From positions 1 to 32,346 of the forward strand of contig JAAYQE010000008.1 of NCBI GenBank assembly GCA_012519455.1: a stretch of DNA of 32,346 nucleotides. The letters run 5' to 3'. Shown in pieces: positions 19,404-28,004 of the stretch (position 1 is its first letter; every line of letters begins with the position of its first letter). The stretch comes from Syntrophomonadaceae bacterium (GTDB taxonomy: Bacteria; Bacillota; Ch66; Ch109). Made by a program: the position numbers and the translations under genes. The notes below the pieces were generated by a model. That model was not told the origin of the DNA. It searched no databases and worked only from the letters and a program-made list of their open reading frames with translations.

Positions 19404-20524
19404 TATCTAATCTCCCAATTTTTAGGTATATGGGGGATCATGCCGGCCCGTTGTAATGATTGTAATAACACGAGCAATAACGGCCCTAGAAACATCCCCA
19501 CGATGCCGCCCGCTTGAAGACCTACGTAGAGACCGATTAACACCGCTAAAGGATGTAATCCCAGGCTATCAGCTACAATTTTAGGTTCGAGCATCTGGCG
19601 TACTAAAACAATAATAGCATATAAAACCAGCAATCCACAACCGAGAGATAGATTTCCCGTAGCCAATAACCAAAGAGACCAGGGCACTAATAACAGACCT
19701 GGACCTACTAAGGGTAGAAGATCCAAAAGACCGGTAAGTAAACCTAGACTTAAAGCGTAATTAACCTTTAAAATTATTAGTCCGACTCCGCTTAACACCG
19801 CGGTCATCGATACTAAAATCGCCTGCGCCCGAATAAAACCAACGAGGGCCCCTCCTACCTCCCGGATTAGTCCCCGTACTTTAATTCTCCACCCCGGTGC
19901 CATCCAATTAAAAAGTAGACGTCCAATTAACTCTCGGTCACGACTGAAAAAAAAGGTAGCTAGCGTAGCGATAAAAAAAATAATAACCACTTCCGGCAGT
20001 ACCCCAAAAAAGTTAAATACCGCATTTAAGCTCTCTTGAATCAAAAATTGCACTTTAATCAACACGCTTCCCATATAAAGACGTAAGGATTCAATGATTT
20101 TGGGGGGGATAGATAGCTGGTCACAAAAGTTCGAAAGGTTAGTAGATAAGGCTAACAAAGTCTGATTTATGGTATTAGAGGTTTGGGTAAAAGTACGGTA
20201 TAACTGCATTAATTCTCTTACAAGACGACTAAGGAGGACGAAAAAAAATAAGGCAATGCTTCCCCAAAGTACGGTTAAGGAAAAAAGGACGGAAGTGCCC
20301 CGAGAAACCCGAAAGCGTTTTTGAAAACTACGTACTAACGGTTCGATTAACCAAGCCAGGATAAAAGCAAGAAAAAAAGGAATAAAAAAAACGGGGACCC
20401 TTAGCAGTACCTGAAAAAAATAGGGAACGACATAATATAGAGCCAGGTATCCAGCCAAAAGACCCACCGTAATTATACTCAGACGCACTAAAAAAATGAT
20501 GTTTTTCTGGAGAGTTGGATCCAT
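19403..20524 (-). CDS. AI-2E/PerM family permease, YtvI-like
   Basis: 373 aa multi-TM protein; FILAWLIEPLVRSFQKRF, LVGFIRAQAILVSMTAVLSGVGLIIL, GLLTGLLDLLPLVGPGLLLVPWSL, LEPKIVADSLGLHPLAVLIGLYVGLQAGGIVGMFLGPLLLVLL. Confidence 0.88.
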   Translation of the reverse strand: MDPTLQKNIIFLVRLSIITVGLLAGYLALYYVVPYFFQVLLRVPVFFIPFFLAFILAWLIEPLVRSFQKRFRVSRGTSVLFSLTVLWGSIALFFFVLLSRLVRELMQLYRTFTQTSNTINQTLLALSTNLSNFCDQLSIPPKIIESLRLYMGSVLIKVQFLIQESLNAVFNFFGVLPEVVIIFFIATLATFFFSRDRELIGRLLFNWMAPGWRIKVRGLIREVGGALVGFIRAQAILVSMTAVLSGVGLIILKVNYALSLGLLTGLLDLLPLVGPGLLLVPWSLWLLATGNLSLGCGLLVLYAIIVLVRQMLEPKIVADSLGLHPLAVLIGLYVGLQAGGIVGMFLGPLLLVLLQSLQRAGMIPHIPKNWEIR

Positions 20525-20562
20525 TTACTTCACCTCTCAACTCTACCAGTCTAGAGTTTTGA

Positions 20563-21375
20563 TTAAACAAAAATTTTAACTAAAAAATAAACTACGGGTA
20601 CCGTAAATAAAAGACTGTCAAAACGATCCAAAATCCCTCCATGACCCGGAATAAGGGTGCCGGAATCTTTGACCCCCCCCAGTCGTTTCAAGCCAGATTC
20701 AACCAGATCCCCGGCTTGAGCTACGGACCCTACTACCAGGCCGAGAAGAATGGCGGTAGGCGGGGATAAACTAGGTCCTCCCCAGTAAGGAAAGAACCGA
20801 CTGAAAAGCAATGACACAACAAAACAAAATAATAAACCGCCATAAGCTCCTTCTCGGGTTTTGTTCGGACTTAATTGGGGCCAGGGTCGATGCCTTCCCC
20901 ATTTCCGGCCGACCAAATAGGCGCCAGTATCGGTCGCCCAAGTTAGAAAGAAGGTTAATAGAATCCAGTAAAAGCCTTCGTCTAAATGGCGTAACCAGAT
21001 CCAATAACTAAATAACCCTCCGGTATAAACGATACCCCAGAAAGTAGCGGCCATATCGGCCAAACTTCTTCGCGGATAAACCCCGATAAAAATAAAAGCC
21101 ATACCGATTAGGCAACCCAGATATAACTGAAGCGATAAACCCCAAAATAATTCTCTACTCTCAAGATATGCTACCAGAGGAAGGATTAGGACAAACAACC
21201 AACCCCATAACGTAAATACCTGTAAACCGGCTGCCTGAGCTAGATTCCGAAACTCCCTCCAGGCAAGACCGGCTAATAAGGCTACCCCAGCCACTAAGAA
21301 CCAGTGCCCCGCCCAAACTAGGGACAACAATATCGGTATCCCTATTAAGGCGCTTATAATTCTCAGCTTCAACAT
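20563..21375 (-). CDS. cdsA: Phosphatidate cytidylyltransferase
   Basis: 270 aa; TDTGAYLVGRKWGRHRPWPQLSPNKTREGAYGGLL, VESGLKRLGGVKDSGTLIPGHGGILDRFDSLLF (CDP-archaeol/CdsA signature). Confidence 0.96.
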   Translation of the reverse strand: MLKLRIISALIGIPILLSLVWAGHWFLVAGVALLAGLAWREFRNLAQAAGLQVFTLWGWLFVLILPLVAYLESRELFWGLSLQLYLGCLIGMAFIFIGVYPRRSLADMAATFWGIVYTGGLFSYWIWLRHLDEGFYWILLTFFLTWATDTGAYLVGRKWGRHRPWPQLSPNKTREGAYGGLLFCFVVSLLFSRFFPYWGGPSLSPPTAILLGLVVGSVAQAGDLVESGLKRLGGVKDSGTLIPGHGGILDRFDSLLFTVPVVYFLVKIFV

Positions 21376-21433
21376 TTTTATCTTTTCCTTATTAAAATAC
21401 TAAACTAAATTTATAGGATACATATCAATGCGG

Positions 21434-22210
21434 CTATAATCCCCCATAGCGACGGTTTCGCTTTTGATAATCCCTAATAGCTTCCAATAAATGCTGTTTA
21501 CGAAAATCCGGCCACATTACGGTACTGGTCCAGAATTCAGCGTAGGCACATTGCCATAAAAGAAAATTACTTAACCTTTGTTCCCCGGAGGGTCGGATGA
21601 CGAGATCTGGATCCGGTAAACCAGCGGTATAAAGACAATGACTGAAAAGGGCTTCATCTATCTGTTCTAGGTCCACTTCGCCGGTTTTAACCTTTTGCGC
21701 GATTTGTCGTAAAGCTTGAAGAATTTCGCGGCGGCCTCCATAATTTAGGGCGATATTAAATTTAAGGCCGGTATTCTTACGGGTCATCTGTTCCGCTTTA
21801 TTTAAGGCTTTTTGGGCTGCTTGGGGAAGCTCTGCAAGTTCTCCTATAGCCCGTACCTGTACACCTTTCCGATGTAGTTCCGCTAACTCTTTTTCCATAT
21901 ATTCTACGAGTAAATGCATTAAATAGCCTACCTCATCTACAGGTCTCTTCCAGTTTTCGGTTGAAAAAGCATATACGGTAAGAATTTGTATTCCCAATTC
22001 ACCGCAGGTAGTTACCAACTCCTTCAAGGCTGACATTCCAGCTCGATGACCAGCAGTACGCGGCAATTTACGGGAAACAGCCCAACGACCATTTCCGTCC
22101 ATGATTACCGCGATATGCTGGGGCAGATTCGATAAATCAATAACCTCCCAAGGCGAATCATCCGCGATGGGCTGAGCTTTTCGACCAGAAAAAAAATCCA
22201 GCCTTAACAA
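21434..22210 (-). CDS. uppS: Isoprenyl transferase (undecaprenyl diphosphate synthase); start placed at TTG 22210
   Basis: ORF track start 22261; downstream TTG at 22210 has GGGGAGGGG 7 nt upstream and avoids an embedded terminator-like hairpin. Motifs HIAVIMDGNGRWAV, VYAFSTENWKRP, NYGGRREIL, DLVIRPSGEQRLSNFLLWQCAYAEF. Confidence 0.95.
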   Translation of the reverse strand: MLRLDFFSGRKAQPIADDSPWEVIDLSNLPQHIAVIMDGNGRWAVSRKLPRTAGHRAGMSALKELVTTCGELGIQILTVYAFSTENWKRPVDEVGYLMHLLVEYMEKELAELHRKGVQVRAIGELAELPQAAQKALNKAEQMTRKNTGLKFNIALNYGGRREILQALRQIAQKVKTGEVDLEQIDEALFSHCLYTAGLPDPDLVIRPSGEQRLSNFLLWQCAYAEFWTSTVMWPDFRKQHLLEAIRDYQKRNRRYGGL

Positions 22211-22231
22211 TGTACAACCCCTCCCCAGTGG

Positions 22232-22253
22232 AAAAACCCCCGTTTTATGGGGG
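22232..22253 (-). terminator. Short intrinsic-terminator-like hairpin upstream of uppS
   Basis: Minus strand CCCCC-ATAAAAC-GGGGG-TTTTT: 5-bp all-GC stem directly followed by T5, just after the PASTA-like ORF. Confidence 0.5.
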
Positions 22254-22270
22254 CTCTTCAAAGACCTTGC

Positions 22271-22495
22271 TTATACATCAACCATAGGTGCAACCAATAT
22301 TTCTACTACTCCCGGTTCCACAGACTTTAACCGGACCACCCGCCAGGCCTTGAACTCTCTACCTTTTTTAAAAGGCAAGGTTTCAACCTGGACCACCTTA
22401 AAACCATCATTGGTTAATATAGTTTTGGCTTCATTCATTTCCCACGCTAAAACATCGGGTATAGGGAAACTAACCTTCTCTTGACTAACTACCAT
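22271..22495 (-). CDS. Small free-standing PASTA-like domain protein
   Basis: 74 aa: FPIPDVLAWEMNEAKTILTNDGFKVVQVETLPFKKGREFKAWRVVRLKSVEPGVVEILVAP resembles one PASTA domain (vPdv.g....eA...L...G..v...........vv...P..G..v.l.v). Confidence 0.6.
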   Translation of the reverse strand: MVVSQEKVSFPIPDVLAWEMNEAKTILTNDGFKVVQVETLPFKKGREFKAWRVVRLKSVEPGVVEILVAPMVDV

Positions 22496-22497
22496 GA

Positions 22498-23055
22498 CTA
22501 CACTTCCATGATTTCCTGTTCTTTGTTCTCTACTATTTTATCAACATTTTTGATATAATTATCTGTAACTTTTTGTAATTCATCCTGCTCTCGACGCAAA
22601 ATATCTTCTGAAATATCGCCCTTTTTCTCAATCCCCATCAACCGATCCATCGTATCCCGACGAATATTACGTACCGCGACCCGGGCCTCTTCGCCTTTTT
22701 TCTTAACAACTTTGACTAATTCTTTGCGTCGTTCCTGCGTTAATTGCGGAATCGCAATCCTTATTACATTTCCGTCACTCGCCGGGGTAATCCCTAAATC
22801 CGATTTTAAAATTGCTTTTTCAATCGCTGGAATCAAGCTGCGATCCCAGGGTTGAATCACCAACAGACGGGGTTCAGGAACCCCAATATTACCAACCTGA
22901 TTAATTGGGGTCGGGGTACCATAATAATCAACCTGAATTCGTTCTAGTAGGGCAGGGTTCGCTCTCCCGGCCCTCAGAGAAGCGAATTCTCTTTTTAAAG
23001 CTTCCACGCTTTTTTGCATTCTCTGTTCCGCATCATTAATATATTCACCCGCCAT
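22498..23055 (-). CDS. frr: Ribosome recycling factor
   Basis: 185 aa; [59 protein letters not shown]. Confidence 0.98.
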   Translation of the reverse strand: MAGEYINDAEQRMQKSVEALKREFASLRAGRANPALLERIQVDYYGTPTPINQVGNIGVPEPRLLVIQPWDRSLIPAIEKAILKSDLGITPASDGNVIRIAIPQLTQERRKELVKVVKKKGEEARVAVRNIRRDTMDRLMGIEKKGDISEDILRREQDELQKVTDNYIKNVDKIVENKEQEIMEV

Positions 23056-23059
23056 AAGC

Positions 23060-23776
23060 TTACCTCCCTACATAGGTGCCTACTTCCTCACCTTGAATTA
23101 CTTTAATAATGTTATCATCTTCATTAAGGTTAAAAACAATGATCGGGATTTGATTGTCCATACACAAAGAGGTTGCCGTAGAATCCATTACCCCTAATTG
23201 CTGATTAAGTACATCAATATAGCGGAGATCTCGATATAATTTAGCTTCCGGATTTTTGATCGGATCTGAATCATATACTCCATCTACTTTTTTGGCCATT
23301 AAAATGACTTCTGCTTCTATCTCCGCAGCCCTTAAAGCAGCAGTAGTATCCGTAGAAAAATAAGGGCTACCCGTTCCGCCAGCAAAAATAACCACTCTTC
23401 CTTTTTCTAAATGGCGAATCGCTCGTCTCCGAATGTATGGTTCCGCTATCTGCCGTAACTCAATCGCCGATAAAACCCGGGTTACCACCTCCAGTTTTTC
23501 TAAAGCATCCTGCAGAGACAAGGAATTAATTACCGTGGCCAACATACCCATATAATCGGCAGTTGCTCGATCCATACCTTTGGCACTCCCAGCAACCCCA
23601 CGCCAGATATTCCCTCCACCAACAACAATCGACGTTTCTACTCCCAGGTCCTGGATTCCTTTAATCTGACGCGCTATCCGATTTACCGTATCCTGATCAA
23701 TACCAAACCCTCGTTCTCCGGCTAATGCCTCTCCACTAAGTTTTAGGACGATACGTCTATACCTAGGTTCGGCCAT
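23060..23776 (-). CDS. pyrH: Uridylate kinase
   Basis: 238 aa; [54 protein letters not shown]. Confidence 0.98.
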   Translation of the reverse strand: MAEPRYRRIVLKLSGEALAGERGFGIDQDTVNRIARQIKGIQDLGVETSIVVGGGNIWRGVAGSAKGMDRATADYMGMLATVINSLSLQDALEKLEVVTRVLSAIELRQIAEPYIRRRAIRHLEKGRVVIFAGGTGSPYFSTDTTAALRAAEIEAEVILMAKKVDGVYDSDPIKNPEAKLYRDLRYIDVLNQQLGVMDSTATSLCMDNQIPIIVFNLNEDDNIIKVIQGEEVGTYVGR

Positions 23777-23835
23777 AAATCGGGACTACCTCCATTCTCC
23801 ATTTCAAAACAATATAAAAATATAAATAAGATAAA

Positions 23836-24489
23836 CTAACCTTTGTTAACCTGCGCCATAACCTCTTCGGCAAAATTATCTTGCTTTTTTTCTACCCCTT
23901 CACCTAGTTCATAACGGACAAATCTACGGATTTCTATATTTTCTCCCATTTTACTTATTTTATCATGGATAAGCTGCTGTACCGTTATATCTGGATTTTT
24001 AATGAAAGGCTGTTCTAAAAGACAAAACTCCTTGAAATACTTTTCTAAACGCCCTTCTACCATCTTTTCCACAATCTTCTCCGGTTTACCTTCATTTAAG
24101 GCCTGAACTCTTAAAATGTTCTTTTCTCTTTCTATCACCTCACCCGGTACTTCTTCCCGTTGAACATATTCCGGACGCGAAGCAGCAATCTGCATCGCTA
24201 TATCACGGCAGAATTCCCGGTATTCTTCGGTCTTCGCTACGAAGTCTGTTTCACAATTAACTTCTACTAGTACGCCTATCCTACCTACACCGTGAATATA
24301 AGACTCTACCCTTCCTTCAGCCGTAACCCGCCCGGCTTTTTTCGCCGCTGCAGCCAGACCTCTTTCCCGTAATATTTCTATTGCCTTTTCTATATCTCCC
24401 TGGGCCTCAGCAAGGGCTTTTTTGCAATCCATCATACCTACGCCGGTACGTTCCCGCAGTTCCTTCACCATTGCTGCGGTAATTTGCAT
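23836..24489 (-). CDS. tsf: Elongation factor Ts
   Basis: 217 aa; [64 protein letters not shown]. Confidence 0.98.
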   Translation of the reverse strand: MQITAAMVKELRERTGVGMMDCKKALAEAQGDIEKAIEILRERGLAAAAKKAGRVTAEGRVESYIHGVGRIGVLVEVNCETDFVAKTEEYREFCRDIAMQIAASRPEYVQREEVPGEVIEREKNILRVQALNEGKPEKIVEKMVEGRLEKYFKEFCLLEQPFIKNPDITVQQLIHDKISKMGENIEIRRFVRYELGEGVEKKQDNFAEEVMAQVNKG

Positions 24490-24548
24490 TAATCGACACC
24501 TCCACCTATATTTCCTTAAATTTATCGTATAAAAATAAGTACTTAAAC

Positions 24549-24594
24549 AAAATAGGGATGAGAGTTAGGGAAAGCTTCCCCCTCAACATCCCTA
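24549..24594 (-). terminator. Terminator/attenuator-like hairpin between rpsB and tsf
   Basis: Minus strand TAGGGATG (24587-24594) ... CATCCCTA (24553-24560) enclosing GGGAA-GCT-TTCCC, followed by TTTTG. Confidence 0.6.
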
Positions 24595-24606
24595 CCCCTT
24601 AACACT

Positions 24607-25332
24607 TTATTCGGCTCCCGCTGCTTGTACTTGTACTTCGGCCATTTGTTGGCCTTGCCGGGCCTCTAGTACTGCTTCGGCCATCTTACCGGTTAATAGT
24701 TTAACCGCTCGAATAGCATCATCATTACCAGGGATAACATAGTCAATCTCATCGGGGTCACAATTAGTATCTACAATGGCCACGATTGGAATTCCTAATC
24801 GACGCGCCTCTGCTACCGCAATGCGTTCCTTTCGAGGGTCGATAACAAACATCGCTCCAGGTAGTTCTCTCATATCCTTTATGCCCCCGAGAAATCGATT
24901 GAGTTTATCCTTTTCTCCCATTAGGCGAGCGACCTCTTTTTTCGGAAGAACTTCAAAGGTACCATCCTCTTCCATTCGTTCTAATTCCCGAAGGTATTGA
25001 ATTCGCTTCTGGATGGTATTGAAATTAGTCAACGTACCGCCCAACCAACGTTCGTTAACGTAAAATTGTTCGCAACGCTGCGCTTCTTCTCGTACTGCCT
25101 CTTGGGCTTGTTTTTTTGTTCCTACAAATAGTATCGATTTATTCTGCGACACGGTTTCCCGTACAAAAGAATAAGCCTCATCTACCTTGCGTACTGTTTT
25201 TTGTAAATCAATGATGTAGATCCCATTGCGCTCAGTAAAAATATATGGCGCCATTTTAGGATTCCATCTTCTTGTTTGGTGACCAAAATGAACACCAGCT
25301 TCTAAAAGTTGCTTCATTGAAATAACCGCCAT
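24607..25332 (-). CDS. rpsB: 30S ribosomal protein S2
   Basis: 241 aa; [46 protein letters not shown], canonical S2. Confidence 0.98.
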   Translation of the reverse strand: MAVISMKQLLEAGVHFGHQTRRWNPKMAPYIFTERNGIYIIDLQKTVRKVDEAYSFVRETVSQNKSILFVGTKKQAQEAVREEAQRCEQFYVNERWLGGTLTNFNTIQKRIQYLRELERMEEDGTFEVLPKKEVARLMGEKDKLNRFLGGIKDMRELPGAMFVIDPRKERIAVAEARRLGIPIVAIVDTNCDPDEIDYVIPGNDDAIRAVKLLTGKMAEAVLEARQGQQMAEVQVQAAGAE

Positions 25333-25446
25333 TGCCCCACCTCCTTCCTGGTTTTTCCTCCGCCCCCTTCATCTTCAAGCACTACTCTCCGGTGGAAAGC
25401 ACCAGACTTAAAATCAGAGAACGTGTGTATTTTTACGCCAAAATTT

Positions 25447-25475
25447 AGTATAGCATAGAACCTAAATTGAGGCAA
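25447..25475 (-). promoter_or_regulatory. Candidate sigma-A promoter for rpsB (TTGCCT-17-TATACT)
   Basis: Minus strand TTGCCT (25470-25475), 17-nt spacer, TATACT (25447-25452), about 115 nt upstream of rpsB. Confidence 0.75.
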
Positions 25476-25495
25476 CGATTTTTATAAATCCTGCT

Positions 25496-25789
25496 TCACA
25501 CCGCTTTATACCACATTTTACGATATATATTTAATACTAAACGTACTTCCCCCTGCCCGATTCCTAATTTTTCGGCAATCTTTAAAACCGAACAACCTTG
25601 ATCAGCCAATGTACATACCTGGTCATATAGAGCTGAACGGCCCCCCTGATTAACCACCTCTGGATATAACAAGACTACCGTATTAGATCGATCACTTTCT
25701 GATGGCTGCACTGGCTTGTCTTTATCAATTAAAAACGGCGGAACTAATTCTACCGTTTGCGGTTTTTCGTATTTTTCTACAGATGGATC
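25496..25789 (-). pseudogene. C-terminal part of SwrB/DUF6115-like protein (frameshifted from 25788-26138 ORF)
   Basis: Frame is open from 25789: DPSVEKYEKPQTVELVPPFLIDKDKPVQPSESDRSNTVVLLYPEVVNQGGRSALYDQVCTLADQGCSVLKIAEKLGIGQGEVRLVLNIYRK; C-terminal HTH-like segment typical of this family. ORF track starts at internal GTG 25711. Confidence 0.6.
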
Positions 25790-26138
25790 ATTTAGAAACC
25801 TCTTCTAAAGGCATCCACTGCACCGGTGAAATGAAGACCGGGTTATCCACAACCTCTATATTTTGCTCATCGTTTGGCTTTACTAAACTCTGCACTTCCA
25901 TTAATTTATCAACAATCCCTTGGGAAACGCACGTTACTTCGGTTAATAATTTTTCCAGGTCCTCTCGCACTAGGACGCTTTCTTGTAAAAGTTGTTCTAG
26001 ACCGGTTATTTCGTGGTGGGTCACCCGATATTTAGACGTTTTAATTTTTTCTTTTCCTAATAATCCCCACAACACCCCGGTTAGACCCAAAATAAGCAGT
26101 ACCCAAATCACCACACAACCCTCCAGTATGGTTGCCAT
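25788..26138 (-). CDS. N-terminal part of SwrB/YlxL-like (DUF6115) protein: TM helix plus coiled coil
   Basis: 116 aa; N-terminal hydrophobic helix CVVIWVLLILGLTGVLWGLLG, then coiled-coil; syntenic with swrB between sigD and rpsB in B. subtilis. Confidence 0.6.
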   Translation of the reverse strand: MATILEGCVVIWVLLILGLTGVLWGLLGKEKIKTSKYRVTHHEITGLEQLLQESVLVREDLEKLLTEVTCVSQGIVDKLMEVQSLVKPNDEQNIEVVDNPVFISPVQWMPLEEVSK

Positions 26139-26461
26139 TATACTGTAATATCAATCCTCTTACCTAATCGAGGGTCTTTTGCTAAACCGGCCTCATCACT
26201 TTGGCTTTCCTCTTTTCTTTGTTTCTTCTTGGCATCAGTTTCTCTTTTACTTCCCTGGTCCCCTTCGCGCTCGCGTATTTTACCTTCTTCATTACGCGGC
26301 GTTTCTTGGACGCTATTCTGCCGCTGTTCTGCCTCGCGGGCTAATTGATTGGCGGTAGAAGCTTGCTGATTATTTGACCCTTGCTGCTGAATTTGTTGCG
26401 TTCTGGCAACCTCCTGAACTTTGGGAATAAGCACCTGCATGTCTACCATTTTAATGGACAT
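26138..26461 (-). CDS. Small hydrophilic protein of unknown function in the chemotaxis/flagellar cluster
   Basis: 107 aa, Q/N/E/K-rich, low complexity middle, C-terminus DPRLGKRIDITV; stop/start overlap with the 25788-26138 ORF suggests translational coupling. Confidence 0.65.
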   Translation of the reverse strand: MSIKMVDMQVLIPKVQEVARTQQIQQQGSNNQQASTANQLAREAEQRQNSVQETPRNEEGKIREREGDQGSKRETDAKKKQRKEESQSDEAGLAKDPRLGKRIDITV

Positions 26462-26521
26462 ATTACTTCCCCCTTCAGGAATCCAAGCACCGAAAAAATG
26501 ATAACCTACATACTAACCACT

Positions 26522-27916
26522 CTATTTATAAGGATAAATCTTTATATCATCTTCTTCAACTACTAGTTGACAAAATTCGATCGCATCATTCACCGTCATG
26601 GTAATTTGCCCAATCATCACCGTTACCCCGGGGTAAATCGTCCCCTGCACACAAATTTTACCGGTTCTTAATGTAGATAATTGTTCTTCTAAAAGCTCCT
26701 TTCTTCTTTGTTTTTCAGCAATTTCCTGTTCCAGTTGCTGTTCTAAGGGTCTTAAACGATTTAGCGTTTCTCTTTTATCCTCAGGAAGTTCCCCTCTGGT
26801 TTTTTCTAGATTAGACAATAAGTCGATTATTTGCCGGGTTTTCTCTAGATCTTTGGCTTTATCCTGTAATTCTTGATTAAGGTGGCGATATTCCTCTTTT
26901 CTTTCCGGTTTTATGCCCACCTCTATCTGGGTGGGTGGAGCTAAGGAAGAACCAATATTTTTGGCCCTGATCTCTCGTGTGGCTCGGGTCACGCCCCCGA
27001 CGATCGTACCCCGCCGGCCTTCTACAACTAATCTCCCACCGCTGCTGACCAAACTATGCAATATGGCATCGGTAATGTTAATATCGCCCCGGGCCTGTAT
27101 ATTTCCGTTTTCCACAAATTGTGCTTGTATGTTCCCTCCCGCTACTACCGTGCCTTTTCCCTGGCCCATAATACCTCGTTTAACCACGATGGAACCGCTG
27201 GCTAAAATTGAGGCCCCCTCAATATTACCAAAAATTTCTACATTGCCTTCAGTACGAATCGCAAAACCGGGTTTTACATTACCCCGAACCGAAATATCAC
27301 CAATAAAGCTAATATTACCCGTACTAACATCGACATCGCCGTTTACTTCCAAAACCGGTAATACATTGATTACGCCAGCACCCGTCAATACTACATGTCC
27401 ATCACAGGTGGCTATTAATTTTAAGCCATTTTCTTCCAAAATGGTATTTTTACCTCTACGTAAAGGTACATTCTTTCCCTGTTTACCTTTAATCAATTGT
27501 CCTTTTACGGTGATGCCGGGACTACCAGGAATGGCCGGAACTTTGGTCGCGATTAATTCACCGGCTCGGACATTGTGAATCAAATTAAGATCAGAAAAAT
27601 CGACTGTTCCATCCTCCCGTTCCCGGGGTCGACCGGATTCCTCATCTAAATGATGATAGATTATTTGGGCATCTGCCCCCATTTCCACCGGTTTGCCCGT
27701 CGCTACTTGTACTCTCTGCCCTCTGCGGATGGTAACAGCGTCCTTTACGGCAACTTCATCGATGCCATACTTTACGCCAGCTTTTTCTAACTCCTGCATA
27801 GCTACTTGAAATAAATCCGTATTCGTATTAACCTCCAAATCTACCTGTAAATAAGCAGCCATATTATCCGGTTGAATTTCCACATCTAACCCTAAACGAT
27901 CATCGTCAAGGCTCAT
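26522..27916 (-). CDS. FapA/DUF342 family protein (polymerase beta-barrel-like repeats)
   Basis: 464 aa; GDVDVSTGNISFIGDISVRGNVKPGFAIRTEGNVEIFGNIEGASILASGSIVVKRGIMGQGKGTVVAGGNIQAQFVENGNIQARGDINI is a DUF342 beta-helix pattern. Confidence 0.9.
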   Translation of the reverse strand: MSLDDDRLGLDVEIQPDNMAAYLQVDLEVNTNTDLFQVAMQELEKAGVKYGIDEVAVKDAVTIRRGQRVQVATGKPVEMGADAQIIYHHLDEESGRPREREDGTVDFSDLNLIHNVRAGELIATKVPAIPGSPGITVKGQLIKGKQGKNVPLRRGKNTILEENGLKLIATCDGHVVLTGAGVINVLPVLEVNGDVDVSTGNISFIGDISVRGNVKPGFAIRTEGNVEIFGNIEGASILASGSIVVKRGIMGQGKGTVVAGGNIQAQFVENGNIQARGDINITDAILHSLVSSGGRLVVEGRRGTIVGGVTRATREIRAKNIGSSLAPPTQIEVGIKPERKEEYRHLNQELQDKAKDLEKTRQIIDLLSNLEKTRGELPEDKRETLNRLRPLEQQLEQEIAEKQRRKELLEEQLSTLRTGKICVQGTIYPGVTVMIGQITMTVNDAIEFCQLVVEEDDIKIYPYK

Positions 27917-28004
27917 AGATTACCCCCCCCAACTACCATGCTAGGTTTCGGAACCAAATCTAAATAACCGGATTATCCCGTAATAACTGGTCCAAAAGCT
28001 CTTC

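Noticed and set aside
25702-26148. 148-aa plus-strand ORF
   Set aside because: Antisense to the split SwrB-like locus; lacks homology, and the sense frames have family-typical TM, coiled-coil and HTH-like segments.
26913-27578. 221-aa plus-strand ORF
   Set aside because: Entirely antisense to the DUF342/FapA beta-helix coding region; composition is a reflection of the sense repeats and has no recognisable domain.
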